Under the pieces are notes generated by a model, which saw only the letters and a program-made list of their open reading frames with translations, did not search any database and was not told where the DNA came from. From the NCBI RefSeq assembly GCF_023195915.1, contig NZ_JALPRP010000001.1:1302001-1366000 (forward strand): a stretch of 64,000 bases of DNA, in the 5' to 3' direction. This DNA is from Methanoculleus sp. 7T. Its GTDB lineage: Archaea; Halobacteriota; Methanomicrobia; Methanomicrobiales; Methanoculleaceae. Positions 8,181 through 17,207 of the stretch are shown here, piece by piece. The position numbers were made by a program, and so were the translations under genes. How positions within the stretch are numbered: the first letter of the stretch is position 1; each line of letters starts with the position of its first letter.

Positions 8181-9341
8181 TTACGCCCCCAGGATGTGCA
8201 CGACGACCGTCGCGCCTGTGCCGCCGACGTTATGGGTCATACCGATCTCAGCGTCCACCTGTCGGCCCGCGGCCTCGCCGCGGAGCTGGGTGACGACCTC
8301 GCAGATCTGCTTGATCCCGGTCGCGCCGACCGGGTGGCCGCAGGCCTTCAGGCCGCCGCTCGTGTTCACCGGAAGTTCTCCGTTGAGGGCTGTCGCCCCT
8401 TCTTCGGTGAGTCTCCCTGCCTCGCCCTTCTTGCAGAACCCGAGGTCCTCGATCGCGCAGATCTCGGCGATCGTGAAGCAGTCGTGGACCTCGACGAGGT
8501 CGATGTCCTTGTGGGTGAGGCCTGCCTGCGCAAACGCCCGCTTCCCTGCCGCCACGGAGGCGTCCAGGGTGGAGATGTCCCGCCGGTCGTGGAGCGCGAT
8601 TGTGTCGCTCGCCTGGGCGCTCGCAAGCACCTTGACCGGCGAATCGGTGAACTCGTGGGCGCGCTCCAGCGGCACCACCACGACCGCCGCCGCACCGTCG
8701 GTGATCGGCGAGCAGTCGAAGAGCCGCAGGGGGTCGGCGACCAGCGAGGAGGAGAGGACCGTATCGACCGTGATGCGGTTTCTGAACTGTGCGATCGGGT
8801 TCTTCGAACCGTTCTCGTGGTTCTTCACCGCAACCTGCGCAAGCTGCTCCCGGGTGAGCGGGTAGCGGTGCATGTAGTCGTTTGCGATCATGGCGTAGAG
8901 CCCGGGGAAGGTCGCCCCGGCGAACCCCTCCCATTCGCGGTCCGCGGCGCTCGCGAGCATATCCACGCTCGCCCCGGTCCCGACATCGGTCATCTTCTCG
9001 ACACCCGCAGCGACCACGACATCTTCCATGCCGCTTGCGACCGCGATCACAGCCTGCCGGAAGGCAAGCCCGCCGGAGGCGCAGGCCGCCTCCACCCTCG
9101 TCGAGGGGACGTTGTTGGTGGCGAGCCCGGCGTAATCCGCGATCAAGGCCCCGATGTGCTCCTGCTCGACGAACCTGCCCGCACTCATGTTCCCGACGTA
9201 AAGAGCGTCGATCTTCTCGCCGGAGACCCCGGCATCCTCAAGCGCCAGGGTCCCGGCCTTGACGAAGAGGTCCCTGAACGAGGTGCTCCAGTGCTCCCCG
9301 AAATCCGTGCACCCGACTCCGATTACTGCTACGTCTCTCAT
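8181..9341 (-). CDS. Acetyl-CoA acetyltransferase (thiolase), mevalonate pathway
   Basis: The enzyme condenses two acetyl-CoA to acetoacetyl-CoA. It has 386 residues and is the archaeal SCP2-thiolase type. The nucleophilic Cys sits in [14 protein letters not shown] and the active-site His in [12 protein letters not shown] further conserved block is SVANN-type [10 protein letters not shown] just before the Cys. Its ATG overlaps the HMG-CoA synthase stop, so translation is probably coupled and the two subunits would be made in equal amounts for the channelling complex. Confidence 0.94.
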   Translation of the reverse strand: MRDVAVIGVGCTDFGEHWSTSFRDLFVKAGTLALEDAGVSGEKIDALYVGNMSAGRFVEQEHIGALIADYAGLATNNVPSTRVEAACASGGLAFRQAVIAVASGMEDVVVAAGVEKMTDVGTGASVDMLASAADREWEGFAGATFPGLYAMIANDYMHRYPLTREQLAQVAVKNHENGSKNPIAQFRNRITVDTVLSSSLVADPLRLFDCSPITDGAAAVVVVPLERAHEFTDSPVKVLASAQASDTIALHDRRDISTLDASVAAGKRAFAQAGLTHKDIDLVEVHDCFTIAEICAIEDLGFCKKGEAGRLTEEGATALNGELPVNTSGGLKACGHPVGATGIKQICEVVTQLRGEAAGRQVDAEIGMTHNVGGTGATVVVHILGA

Positions 9342-10390
9342 CTCTGCATCACGATTTTTCCCTTGTGTTTGGCATACAGTGCATAGTCGAGATAGATCGG
9401 GTTTGCGAGCAGCTGCTCCACGGTCGGCGCAGCCGTCCGGTCAAACGCCTCCGACTCGATCGCATCGGTGACCGTGATATCGAAGGCGTCGCTCCCTGCT
9501 CCTGATCCGAACGAGGTGACGAAGATCCTCTCACCGGGTTTTGCCACATCAAGCGTAGCGGCAAGCCCGATCATCGACGCCCCCGAGTAGGTGTTGCCGA
9601 GTCTCGGGACGACGAGGCCGGGCCGGATCTGCTCTTCGGTAAATCCGAGCATCTTTGCCACTCGTTGTGGGAACTTCGCGTTCGGTTGGTGGAAGACTGC
9701 GTAGTCGTAGTCCTTCGGGGTTGTGCCCATCCGCTCAAACATCAGCCGGGCGGCGCCCTGAACGTGTTTGAAGTAGCCCGGGTCGCCGGTGAACCGGCCG
9801 CCGTGCCTGGGGTAACTCTGCCCCTCGCGCCGCCAGAAGTCGGGGGTATCGGTGGTGTAGGAGCAGGTCTGGTTGATATCGGCGATGGTGTCTCCCTCGC
9901 CGATGACGAACGCAGCCCCGCCGGCCGCCGCCGTGTACTCAAGCGCGTCGCCGGGAGCGCCCTGCGCGACATCCGCCCCGATGGCGACCCCGAGCGGGAT
10001 CATGCCGCTCTTGACGAGCCCCATACAGGTCTGGACACCCGCCGTTCCGGCCTTGCACGCGAACTCGTAGTCGGCGGCGGTCATGTGGGGCGTCGCCCCG
10101 ATCGCCTCGCCGACCGTGCAGGCGGTGGGCTTGACCGCGTAGGGGTGAGACTCGCTTCCTACGTAGATGGCGCCGATTGCCTCGGGGTCGATGGTCCTCC
10201 GTCTGAGAGCGGCACGGGCCGCCTCGACGGCGATCGTTGCGGTATCTTCATCCTGGTCGGGGACCGATTTCTCAAAGACCCCTAGGCCTCTTGTGATGTC
10301 GTCTGCATTGGCACCCCATACCCGCGCGATCTCCGGGACTTTTATCCGGTATCGCGGGATGTAGACGCCGTACGAATAAATGCCTACCAT
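9338..10390 (-). CDS. Hydroxymethylglutaryl-CoA synthase
   Basis: HMG-CoA synthase joins acetyl-CoA to acetoacetyl-CoA. The 350-residue archaeal form is shorter than the eukaryotic one. The catalytic Cys is in [11 protein letters not shown], the His in [11 protein letters not shown], and the substrate block is [12 protein letters not shown]. The gene starts inside the end of the upstream HTH gene (7-base overlap) and overlaps the thiolase gene. Product and operon identity are clear. Confidence 0.95.
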   Translation of the reverse strand: MVGIYSYGVYIPRYRIKVPEIARVWGANADDITRGLGVFEKSVPDQDEDTATIAVEAARAALRRRTIDPEAIGAIYVGSESHPYAVKPTACTVGEAIGATPHMTAADYEFACKAGTAGVQTCMGLVKSGMIPLGVAIGADVAQGAPGDALEYTAAAGGAAFVIGEGDTIADINQTCSYTTDTPDFWRREGQSYPRHGGRFTGDPGYFKHVQGAARLMFERMGTTPKDYDYAVFHQPNAKFPQRVAKMLGFTEEQIRPGLVVPRLGNTYSGASMIGLAATLDVAKPGERIFVTSFGSGAGSDAFDITVTDAIESEAFDRTAAPTVEQLLANPIYLDYALYAKHKGKIVMQR

Positions 10391-11094
10391 AAGGTTCCTC
10401 GTAGAGAACTGATGATCGTCTCGACATCCATCTCCGTGCAGAGCACCGTGATCCGGTCGCGCTCCGCGAGGCTCGGGATCAGCGGATGCACCTCTTCCGG
10501 TTTGATTCCCTGCAGCACCACGCAGCGGGGCTTGAAGGGAGTGACCCGGATCGCCACCATGGGAGACTTCCCGGTTGAGACATCGGTGAAGATGAGGGCA
10601 CGCTCCGTGCTCCAGCCGTATATGCGGTTGAATTCGCTCGATGAGAGTTGGAGGATCGCATTGAGGCTGTTGATCAGCGTGTAGCCGTAGATGGTCTGGT
10701 CCATCGGGCCGCAGAGTGTGGCGGCGTCGATGATCCCTGCAAACTCGGAGAGGTCAACGGGTGATGCATACTCGTGGATGTCGTAAATGACGTCTTCGTC
10801 AAATTCACTGTACAGGATTTTAGCAAATTTGTTGATAAACCGGCCACCGTTGTCCTCGTCGATCGAGAGGATCGTATCGACGATCTTGCCGACGATGGCG
10901 GTTCCCGGACTCTTTCGCCGTCCGCTTTCGTAATCACTGATAACTGAGGGAGAGACCTCGAGTCGTTCGGCAAGCAATCCCTGGGGGATGTTGAAACTCT
11001 GCCGCCACTTCTTCAGGGCCTGTCCCGGTGAGTCCGAGAGTGTGATCTCTCCTGCCATTTTCTCGGCAAGCTGATGCCGCACCCCGGATTTCAT
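10384..11094 (-). CDS. XRE-type HTH regulator heading the mevalonate operon
   Basis: This is a 236-residue protein with an N-terminal Cro/CI-type helix-turn-helix (about residues 25-85; [20 protein letters not shown] is the core) and a C-terminal domain of unknown ligand. It overlaps the HMG-CoA synthase gene, so it is co-transcribed with the isoprenoid genes. A TATA box (11116-11124) is about 26 bp from the ATG, indicating a leaderless message. A 6-bp inverted repeat flanks that box, so autoregulation is plausible. The effector is unknown; a CoA ester or isoprenoid would fit but is conjecture. Confidence 0.85.
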   Translation of the reverse strand: MKSGVRHQLAEKMAGEITLSDSPGQALKKWRQSFNIPQGLLAERLEVSPSVISDYESGRRKSPGTAIVGKIVDTILSIDEDNGGRFINKFAKILYSEFDEDVIYDIHEYASPVDLSEFAGIIDAATLCGPMDQTIYGYTLINSLNAILQLSSSEFNRIYGWSTERALIFTDVSTGKSPMVAIRVTPFKPRCVVLQGIKPEEVHPLIPSLAERDRITVLCTEMDVETIISSLRGTLW

Positions 11095-11097
11095 GTA

Positions 11098-11130
11098 GCT
11101 AATGTTACCACATGGACTTAAATAATTAGC
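11098..11130. promoter_or_regulatory. Promoter/operator of the mevalonate operon
   Basis: GCTAAT (11098-11103) and ATTAGC (11125-11130) form an inverted repeat around the minus-strand TATA box TTATTTAAG. The centre-to-ATG distance of about 26 bp implies leaderless transcription from 11094. Confidence 0.45.
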
Positions 11131-11216
11131 GTATGCTACTTCGACATTTCACGAAGGGCTGCCGGTTCGGGATCGTTACACAACTCGTATATAGTATGCA
11201 TCTCAATTATGATATA

Positions 11217-11885
11217 ATGGTTGAAGCGGAAGATCTGCAGTCCTTAAAGACGATCGCCCTGCTCGGCGGGTGCAGAGGCCCGATCTGGCTCTCATCGCAG
11301 TCTCTCGGGGATGAACTTGGCATCAGCCCCCAGACCGCCTCACGGCGCCTGATCGCGCTTGAGCGGCAGCAGTTCATCATCCGGTCGATGAAGCCCGACG
11401 GCCAGTACGTCGCAGTCACGAGGGCGGGCGAGCAGGAGTTGAAGCGGGAGTATGCGGATTATGTCAGGATATTCAACCCGAAACGCAAGCAGTACGTCCT
11501 GACCGGGACCGTGATCAGCGGGCTCGGAGAAGGGCGCTACTACATGAGCATCCCTCACTACAAAGAGCAGTTCGGCGGACGTCTCGGGTTTGAGCCATTC
11601 CCCGGGACCCTGAACATCAAGCTCGATCCGGCGAGCATCCAGGTCCGGAAACAACTTGAGCACATCGGGTGGATCGACGTTCCCGGGTTTACTGCCGATG
11701 AGCGGACATTTGGCGGTGCCCGAGTGCTCCCCTGCCGGATCCGGGGCGAGGAGTGCGCGATCGTAGTGCCCTCCCGCACCCACTACCCGGAGGATATCAT
11801 CGAAGTCATCGCCGGATGCGAACTCCGGAAAGCCCTGAATCTGAACGATAACGATATGATCGAGGTGGAGATTACCTATGATTGA
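11217..11885 (+). CDS. ribK: CTP-dependent riboflavin kinase with N-terminal HTH
   Basis: RibK phosphorylates riboflavin to FMN using CTP, an archaeal peculiarity. The N-terminal 85 residues form a MarR-like winged helix (SLGDELGISPQTASRRLIAL). The C-terminal half is the kinase, with EGRYYMSIPHYKEQF and GFEPFPGTLNIKL. The HTH-kinase fusion is common in this family and could let the enzyme regulate its own operon. The start at 11217 is set by a TATA box (11188-11193) about 26 bp upstream; an in-frame start at 11133 would precede the promoter. It overlaps ribB by 8 bases. Confidence 0.92.
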   Translation: MVEAEDLQSLKTIALLGGCRGPIWLSSQSLGDELGISPQTASRRLIALERQQFIIRSMKPDGQYVAVTRAGEQELKREYADYVRIFNPKRKQYVLTGTVISGLGEGRYYMSIPHYKEQFGGRLGFEPFPGTLNIKLDPASIQVRKQLEHIGWIDVPGFTADERTFGGARVLPCRIRGEECAIVVPSRTHYPEDIIEVIAGCELRKALNLNDNDMIEVEITYD

Positions 11886-12555
11886 CGCAGCCATAGAGGC
11901 CCTGGCAAAGGGCGAGTTTGTCCTGTTGTACGACTTTGATAACCGGGAACGCGAGACTGATTTCGCGATCCGCTCAGACGCTGTCACGCCCGCCCACATC
12001 CGGCAGATGCGCAAGGACGGAGGCGGGCTGATCTGCACTGCGGTGCACCCCGACGCCGCAAAGAAACTCGGCCTCCCGTTTGCGCACGACGTCCTGCGCG
12101 GCTGCAACCTCGTCGAGAAGGACGGCGAGATCCCGTATGATAAGAAGAACCACTCGTCGTTCTCGCTCTGGGTGAACCACCGGGACACCTACACCGGGGT
12201 CACGGACCGTGACCGCGCTCTGACGATCACCGCCGTCGCGGAAGAGGTGAAGCGGTCGCTCAACGGCGGCGGGCACGACTTTGCCGCACACTTCCGGACG
12301 CCGGGGCACGTTGCGCTCCTCCGGGCGGCCGACCGGCTGCTCGATGAGCGGCGTGGGCAGACCGAGCTCTCGATCGCGCTCGCCGCCATGGCCGGGATCA
12401 CCCCGGCGGTCACGATCTGCGAGATGCTGGATGACGAGACCGGGCTCGCCCTCTCGAAGGAGGATGCGGCGAGTTACGCAAAGAAGCATGGGCTCGTCTT
12501 CGTCGAAGGGCAAGAAGTGCTCGACCGGTGGCAGGCCCAGAAACCGGGAGTATAA
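11878..12555 (+). CDS. ribB: 3,4-dihydroxy-2-butanone-4-phosphate synthase (RibB)
   Basis: RibB converts ribulose 5-phosphate to 3,4-dihydroxy-2-butanone 4-phosphate plus formate, supplying the xylene ring of riboflavin. The 225-residue archaeal single-domain form shows YDFDNREREtDF-type acidic motif near residue 20-30, NHRDTYTGVTDRDRALTI, and FRTPGHVALLRA. It is the second gene of the ribK-ribB unit with an 8-base overlap. A T6 run begins one base after the stop. Confidence 0.94.
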   Translation: MIDAAIEALAKGEFVLLYDFDNRERETDFAIRSDAVTPAHIRQMRKDGGGLICTAVHPDAAKKLGLPFAHDVLRGCNLVEKDGEIPYDKKNHSSFSLWVNHRDTYTGVTDRDRALTITAVAEEVKRSLNGGGHDFAAHFRTPGHVALLRAADRLLDERRGQTELSIALAAMAGITPAVTICEMLDDETGLALSKEDAASYAKKHGLVFVEGQEVLDRWQAQKPGV

Positions 12556-12556
12556 C

Positions 12557-12562
12557 TTTTTT
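12557..12562 (+). terminator. Oligo-T terminator after ribB
   Basis: Six T residues follow the ribB stop codon almost directly, the usual archaeal termination signal. Confidence 0.5.
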
Positions 12563-12733
12563 GGCCTCGCCGGCCTTCCCTGCCGAGACGGGAAAGTTCG
12601 GGAGGGAGAGCAACCCCCATCGGAGTGCATTGTCTTCGGGCTCTATTTTTACACATCGCCGGCGGAGAGCAGGAATGTGCATGGGATTTCCCGGCGTGCC
12701 GTGGGAATTCGTTCCTTGTACCGCTTCATAAAT

Positions 12734-12741
12734 AATATATA
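12734..12741 (+). promoter_or_regulatory. TATA box of the recombinase-like gene
   Basis: AATATATA is centred 27 bp before ATG 12765, so the message should be leaderless. Confidence 0.5.
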
Positions 12742-12764
12742 CAATTATACGGCATCATAAACGG

Positions 12765-13418
12765 ATGAAAAAAGATGCCGTGGCATACTTGAATACGAGA
12801 AAGAAGGAAGATTTTGCAGCACAAAAAGTTGAAGTCGAGAATTACTGTAAATATCGGTTTCAGATCGTCGAGATCTTCCATGACCACCGAGCGAGTGCAA
12901 CACCTCCCGAGAAGCGAAAAGCCTTCGGTGAGATGCTGGATTACTGCGCCGCCAACAACTGCCCCGATATCGTCATCTACGATCTTGCCGGTCTTGCCAA
13001 AGATATGGATGTCGGGCTTGCAACACTCAAAAACCTGAACGACCTATCATATACGGTTTACTGCGTGAATAACGATTTTTTCGGGTTTCGGGACGATCCG
13101 GAACTCCGGAGGGAGGCTGTCGGGAACTTCCTCGCGTATATGGACCAGTATCGGGAGAGCACCCGGAAGGCAGCCCCCTCGGCGTCGAAGAAAGCGGAGA
13201 AAGGGGGAGGAAGGCCGATCGGGCGGCCGAGGGCGCTCAACGACGGCCAGGTCGAGGCCCTTCTTGCGATACGGCGGGCCGGGACGAGTATCAGCCAGAT
13301 CTGCAGGATGTTCGACGTCAGCAGGAGCACGGTCAGTAAGATCCTTGCCGACTACCCTGAACTGAAGGGGGAGTGGAAGGGGGCCCGGCAGGAGGCGGCG
13401 GAAGGATCGACGGAGTGA
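12765..13418 (+). CDS. Serine-recombinase-like DNA-binding protein lacking catalytic residues
   Basis: The 217-residue protein has a resolvase-like N-terminal domain, a Gly/Arg/Lys linker (GGGRPIGRPRALN) and a C-terminal HTH (SISQICRMFDVSRSTVSKIL), the normal layout of small serine recombinases. Aligned by eye to gamma-delta resolvase, the catalytic Ser10 position is Arg12, Arg8 is Asn10, and the DRLGR motif is AGLAK (75-79); only Arg45 (here Arg42) is kept. Strand cleavage is therefore unlikely, and it is better described as a DNA-binding regulator or structural protein. No mobile element ends are visible around it. Confidence 0.8.
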   Translation: MKKDAVAYLNTRKKEDFAAQKVEVENYCKYRFQIVEIFHDHRASATPPEKRKAFGEMLDYCAANNCPDIVIYDLAGLAKDMDVGLATLKNLNDLSYTVYCVNNDFFGFRDDPELRREAVGNFLAYMDQYRESTRKAAPSASKKAEKGGGRPIGRPRALNDGQVEALLAIRRAGTSISQICRMFDVSRSTVSKILADYPELKGEWKGARQEAAEGSTE

Positions 13419-13466
13419 TCCTCCCTCTTTTGGAAGCATCTCTGCCCGCGTTACGGGTAACCTCTA

Positions 13467-13485
13467 CCTCCTCTCGATGAGGAGG
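13467..13485. terminator. Hairpin between convergent genes
   Basis: CCTCCTC-TCGAT-GAGGAGG is a perfect 7-bp stem between the recombinase-like gene and the esterase gene, a probable bidirectional 3'-end structure. Confidence 0.4.
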
Positions 13486-13501
13486 AGAACCATCGCCGCT
13501 C

Positions 13502-14794
13502 TCATTGTTGCAGCGGCGGCCCCCCGCGGCTGTATCCCGTGGAATCCAAGACTGCCAGCCAGTCGAAGTCGGTGAGGGACTGAGGCGTCAGCGGGAAGTA
13601 GGTCGGGTTCTTCTTACTGCCTGAACGGATCGGGAGGGCTGCGATCGCCGGGGCCGGGAGCGTCGGGATGAACCGCCCCGGCCCGGCCGCGGCGGTGAGA
13701 AGCGCTTCAAGCGTGCCGGCCTCGGGCCGGCCTATGCCGTTTTCGTCGGATTCCCCTACCGCCGAGCCGATGACGGCATAGCGTGAGCCGAGCATCTCAT
13801 CGAGGTGCGTCCCGGCCGTCCACCATACGTGGAGGTCGGTGCCCCATTGCCACTGCGCCTTTCCACGCCGAAGATGGCTGTTGTGGGCGAAGGCGAGCAC
13901 CTTCCCCCGGCTGCGCTCGCGGGAGGCTATGTACGCGAGGTTATCCGCCATCGCCGCGTCGCGCATGCCGAGCAGCCTCGCCACCCGGTCGCCCGAGGTT
14001 CGCGCGAGCGCTGCGTGGTAGACAAGCAACTGCCGTGCGATCGTTGCGTAGTGCACGGCTTCGAGATAGCGATCCCTGCCGCTCTTCGCCGTCAGCTCCG
14101 GGCGGCGTCTCTGCAGTTCGGCGATGAGGTCCTCGGTCTCGACCCGGAGCGCGGTTGCGGCCGGTGATTGGCCTATTGACTTCGTCGGGTCGAAGACTGT
14201 AGCGGGGTCCTCCCAGTCGGCGTCCTCGCCGAGAAGCGCCTCAATCCGGTCGCGGTACTCCGCGCCTGCGGCATCATCGGTTGAGGCGAGGTAGTCGAGA
14301 ACGAACCGCAGGACCCGGCGCGGGCTATCGGTGCTGCCCATCTCGGTCGGGCTATCGAAGCCGTAGAACCGGAGTTTGACACGGTGGGAGGGATCGGCGT
14401 TGTGCGCCCGCATCCACTCCACGAGTTCCCGGTTCGCATCGAGCCGGCCGAAGCCGTGGCTGAACCCGGTCTCCTGCACGGCCTCGTAGGTTGACGGGCC
14501 GCGGCCGACGTACTCGTTCACGAAGTGCCCTCGAGGGAAACTGCTCTCGATAGCGATGGCGGAATAACCGTGCGCCTCCACGAGGCGCCGGAAGAGCCGG
14601 TTCCGGAGCATGAGGATATCCTCCCCGCCGTGGAGCGCCTCGCCGAAGCCGAGGAGGTCCACAGAGCCGCCGAATGAGGCGACCATTTTGTCGACGGCGG
14701 CGTCGAAGGTCTCGGGCGAGTCCAGAGAGAATGGGATCGTTTCGTGTGCGATCCAGTCATTGAGCGTTGCGTACGTAGGGGTGGGATGAGACAT
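13502..14794 (-). CDS. Erythromycin esterase family protein
   Basis: This 430-residue protein matches the Ere (erythromycin esterase) family. It has LLGFGEALHGGEDILMLRN with the family His, AIAIESSFPRGHFVNEYV, and LAFAHNSHLRRGKAQWQWG carrying the paired His residues. Bacterial Ere enzymes open macrolide lactones. Most family members have no proven substrate, and in an archaeon macrolide hydrolysis is doubtful. It is a single gene with a distribution that suggests transfer from bacteria (inference). Confidence 0.85.
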   Translation of the reverse strand: MSHPTPTYATLNDWIAHETIPFSLDSPETFDAAVDKMVASFGGSVDLLGFGEALHGGEDILMLRNRLFRRLVEAHGYSAIAIESSFPRGHFVNEYVGRGPSTYEAVQETGFSHGFGRLDANRELVEWMRAHNADPSHRVKLRFYGFDSPTEMGSTDSPRRVLRFVLDYLASTDDAAGAEYRDRIEALLGEDADWEDPATVFDPTKSIGQSPAATALRVETEDLIAELQRRRPELTAKSGRDRYLEAVHYATIARQLLVYHAALARTSGDRVARLLGMRDAAMADNLAYIASRERSRGKVLAFAHNSHLRRGKAQWQWGTDLHVWWTAGTHLDEMLGSRYAVIGSAVGESDENGIGRPEAGTLEALLTAAAGPGRFIPTLPAPAIAALPIRSGSKKNPTYFPLTPQSLTDFDWLAVLDSTGYSRGGPPLQQ

Positions 14795-14919
14795 GGGTAC
14801 TTCAGGTGTGCCGAAGGGCGGGCTCTATGCTGTACGATAGAGGAGACGGTGATATTTATGTAATGCCGCGCTGGGAAAGTGTTCCGTCAAAAAAGGGTAT
14901 TCGGAGGTAGAGCGCCGCC

Positions 14920-15486
14920 CTACAACTGCACTTGGGTGAGTGCGTCGTAGACGATCTTTCGGTAGAGGTCCGGTTGCGTCCCGTATTCCTCCTGGGCCTT
15001 CCGGGAGTCGTCGGTGGTGCCGAACGCATCCAGGCGGTCCAGCGTCTCGCGGGCGGTATCCAGCACCCAGAGGTCGCGGGTCTCGCGGTCGACAACCGAG
15101 ATCGACTCCGCACGGACCGAGACGAGACAGGTCCCGTCCGGGGTCGTGTAGAGGTTCGGCTTGCCGACGACGGCGACGAAGGCCGGCGGCTCGATCCGGG
15201 CAAGCTGTTGCATCGCCTCGGGCTGGTACGACCCGGCCATGATGAAGAAGGTGCCCGTCGGGTCGACCACCCGTCCCCGGTAGAAGATGTTCTGGTCGCC
15301 CTGCCGTTGCTTCTCCGTGAGCGTCCCCACGACGAAGATGCGGTTGCTCCGGATGCCGCTCGGGAGGAGGACGAAGGTCGGGCTCTTCTCGTCGTCGCCC
15401 TCCTTGAACTGGTAGCGGGTCTCGCGGAGTTCGGAGGCAAAGACTCTGCGGGCCGGCTCACGCTCGAATGCGCTCTGGGGTTTCAT
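14920..15486 (-). CDS. RPA-associated protein (COG3390-like)
   Basis: This 188-residue protein is encoded directly downstream of, and overlapping (ATGA), the gene for replication protein A. In euryarchaea this position is held by RPA-associated proteins that join the single-stranded DNA-binding complex. The sequence shows an OB-like beta-rich core (FVLLPSGIRSNRIFVVGTLT, GTFFIMAGSYQPEA). The assignment rests on gene order and overall resemblance. Confidence 0.8.
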   Translation of the reverse strand: MKPQSAFEREPARRVFASELRETRYQFKEGDDEKSPTFVLLPSGIRSNRIFVVGTLTEKQRQGDQNIFYRGRVVDPTGTFFIMAGSYQPEAMQQLARIEPPAFVAVVGKPNLYTTPDGTCLVSVRAESISVVDRETRDLWVLDTARETLDRLDAFGTTDDSRKAQEEYGTQPDLYRKIVYDALTQVQL

Positions 15487-16709
15487 GCTGCCTCACCTCC
15501 GGCACGGTTCAGGAGTGCAGCCAGTTCTTCAGGCTTGAACGTGACCGGGGTGCAGGAGTTGACGAGCAGCCTGCCGGCGAACTCGCCGCCGCTGCAGGTG
15601 TAGTAGCGCCCGAGCACCGCGTTCCTGACGCGGTAGAAGATCTCGTCCATGCCGAGCGGGTTCGATTCCGCGATCCCGATAGCCTCATCGAGGGTGATCC
15701 CGGTGAGTTTCTCGACGAGTTCGCGCTGTATCAGGACGTTCCGGGCACGCACCCCATCGTCCAACACAGCCTTCAGGCGGAGGTCGTACCGGAAGTTGGG
15801 CTGGATCTCGTGTACCGGGCAGTAGTTCTGCCGGGAGAGGGTCCTGTTGCACCCCTCGACGGGGCAGCGCTTGATCAGGCCCGACCCGGGAGCGACATGG
15901 ACGAGAGCGCCTTGGACCTCGGTCTCGTTCCGCCCGACCTCGATATCGCCCTCGTCCGCGATGTACATCGCGGTGTTCAGGGAGAGGGAGAGCCTGCCGT
16001 TGAACTCATCGACTGTGGCATAGAAGATGTTGTAGACGGTATCAAGTTCCAACTTCTCCTTGCCCTCGTCTTTCCAGATGACGAACTTGATGGTGCCGGT
16101 CTCGTCGCCGAGGAGCCCGGTCTGGAGCATCCGCCCGTGGGAGACTTCCCAGTCCTGGATGACCTTGGCCCGCACGCTGCCCACTCCCGGCTTCAACTCC
16201 GCAATCGGCGTGATTGAAGGGAGGAGCGGGATATCTTTCTCCATCTGGGAGATGGTGGTGCCTGAATGGATCTTCAGGTTCGGCGCGCCTTTGTACTCAT
16301 CGACGACCGCGGATTCGATTCTGTACCAGTGGCCGTATTCCATTGCAGGGGCGTTCGCCCGGGTCCAGGTCACGAAACGTATGGCGCCGCTCGAATCGGC
16401 GATGATCCCGCTCTGCGCGATCGAGGATGAGAGCGACGGGGTCAGGGCGACGATCTTTCCCTCAATTGTCACCCACTCGCCGGGAACGATCTCGTTTATC
16501 GGGCGGAGCTCCGTGGAGGTGCTTCCGACGCCGGTGAGATTGTACTCGCGGGCGAGATCGCTCGTCACCGTCCGCTCGGCCTCGGCGACATTGACGCCGA
16601 ATTCCTCGACGAGGCGGCGGAGACGCGACTCGATCTTCTGCCGATCAGGCTGTGCGCCTTTCATTTCAAGTTTCTGGGAGATTCTCTCTGTTACCTCGGA
16701 TAGGTTCAT
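15483..16709 (-). CDS. Replication protein A (single-stranded DNA-binding, OB folds plus zinc finger)
   Basis: This 408-residue RPA binds single-stranded DNA in replication and repair. Three OB-fold segments are visible (about 70-165, 170-270 and 275-390), with typical blocks GEWVTIEGKIVALTPS, IADSSGAIRFVTW and LGDETGTIKFVIWKD. Near residues 285-305 a zinc finger (CPVEGCNRTLSRQNYCPVH) is inserted in the third OB fold, as in eukaryotic RPA70 and archaeal homologues. It overlaps the RPA-associated gene. Confidence 0.92.
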   Translation of the reverse strand: MNLSEVTERISQKLEMKGAQPDRQKIESRLRRLVEEFGVNVAEAERTVTSDLAREYNLTGVGSTSTELRPINEIVPGEWVTIEGKIVALTPSLSSSIAQSGIIADSSGAIRFVTWTRANAPAMEYGHWYRIESAVVDEYKGAPNLKIHSGTTISQMEKDIPLLPSITPIAELKPGVGSVRAKVIQDWEVSHGRMLQTGLLGDETGTIKFVIWKDEGKEKLELDTVYNIFYATVDEFNGRLSLSLNTAMYIADEGDIEVGRNETEVQGALVHVAPGSGLIKRCPVEGCNRTLSRQNYCPVHEIQPNFRYDLRLKAVLDDGVRARNVLIQRELVEKLTGITLDEAIGIAESNPLGMDEIFYRVRNAVLGRYYTCSGGEFAGRLLVNSCTPVTFKPEELAALLNRAGGEAA

Positions 16710-17007
16710 ACATACATCTCCAGTCTGTACTTCACATCACGAGGGTATTAAGGCTGGGCGTGCGGTGTGAAAATGAAACCCGGGACTACCTACCACGAAG
16801 TCCGGGACGCGGTCGCCCGGGGGAGAGCGCGGCGGCCGTAGTCGACCGCGGCATGCGTGCGGGGGGAACGAGGTATATGGCCCGGCAGGGTTGTCCGCAC
16901 CCGGTAGAGGCGGCCGGACGCGCCGTTTTGCGGTCTGCGGCTGAATTGGGGGGTATTCACACCCGATCCTTGAACGTATATATACTGGCAGGGACAACAC
17001 CAGGTGT
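16710..17007. other. GC-rich spacer with inverted repeats
   Basis: The 298-bp gap between the divergent RPA and DUF1858 genes holds several GC-rich inverted segments and a 22-codon ORF at 16773-16841 that I do not trust. A TATA box (about 16977-16987) serves the DUF1858 gene. I see no recognised RNA motif. Confidence 0.4.
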
Positions 17008-17202
17008 ATGGCATTAAATGCGGACAGTACAATCGCGGACCTCCTTCGGGAGAAGCCCGAATCGGCACAGGTACTCTTCCGGTTCGGAATGGGTTGCCTT
17101 GGTTGCGCCATCGCAAATAACGAGACGATCCGGGAAGCCGCTCAGGCACACGGCGTCCCTCTCGAAGAGATGCTCTCCGCGCTCGGCATCGCCGAGGCGT
17201 GA
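17008..17202 (+). CDS. DUF1858 redox-disulfide domain protein
   Basis: This is a 64-residue stand-alone domain. The CxxC in RFGMGCLGCAIANNETI marks the DUF1858/hybrid-cluster-associated disulfide family, small proteins thought to act in redox sensing or Fe-S handling. The ATG is preceded by CAGGTGT and by a TATA box about 26 bp upstream, so it is leaderless or nearly so. It ends convergently with cbiZ, 5 bases apart. Confidence 0.9.
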   Translation: MALNADSTIADLLREKPESAQVLFRFGMGCLGCAIANNETIREAAQAHGVPLEEMLSALGIAEA

Positions 17203-17207
17203 ACCAA

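Noticed and set aside
12765-13418. Marker of an integrated mobile element
   Set aside because: The recombinase fold lacks catalytic residues, and no attachment sites or phage genes flank it.
16773-16841. 22-codon ORF upstream of the DUF1858 gene
   Set aside because: Too short, no promoter at proper distance and no recognised relative.
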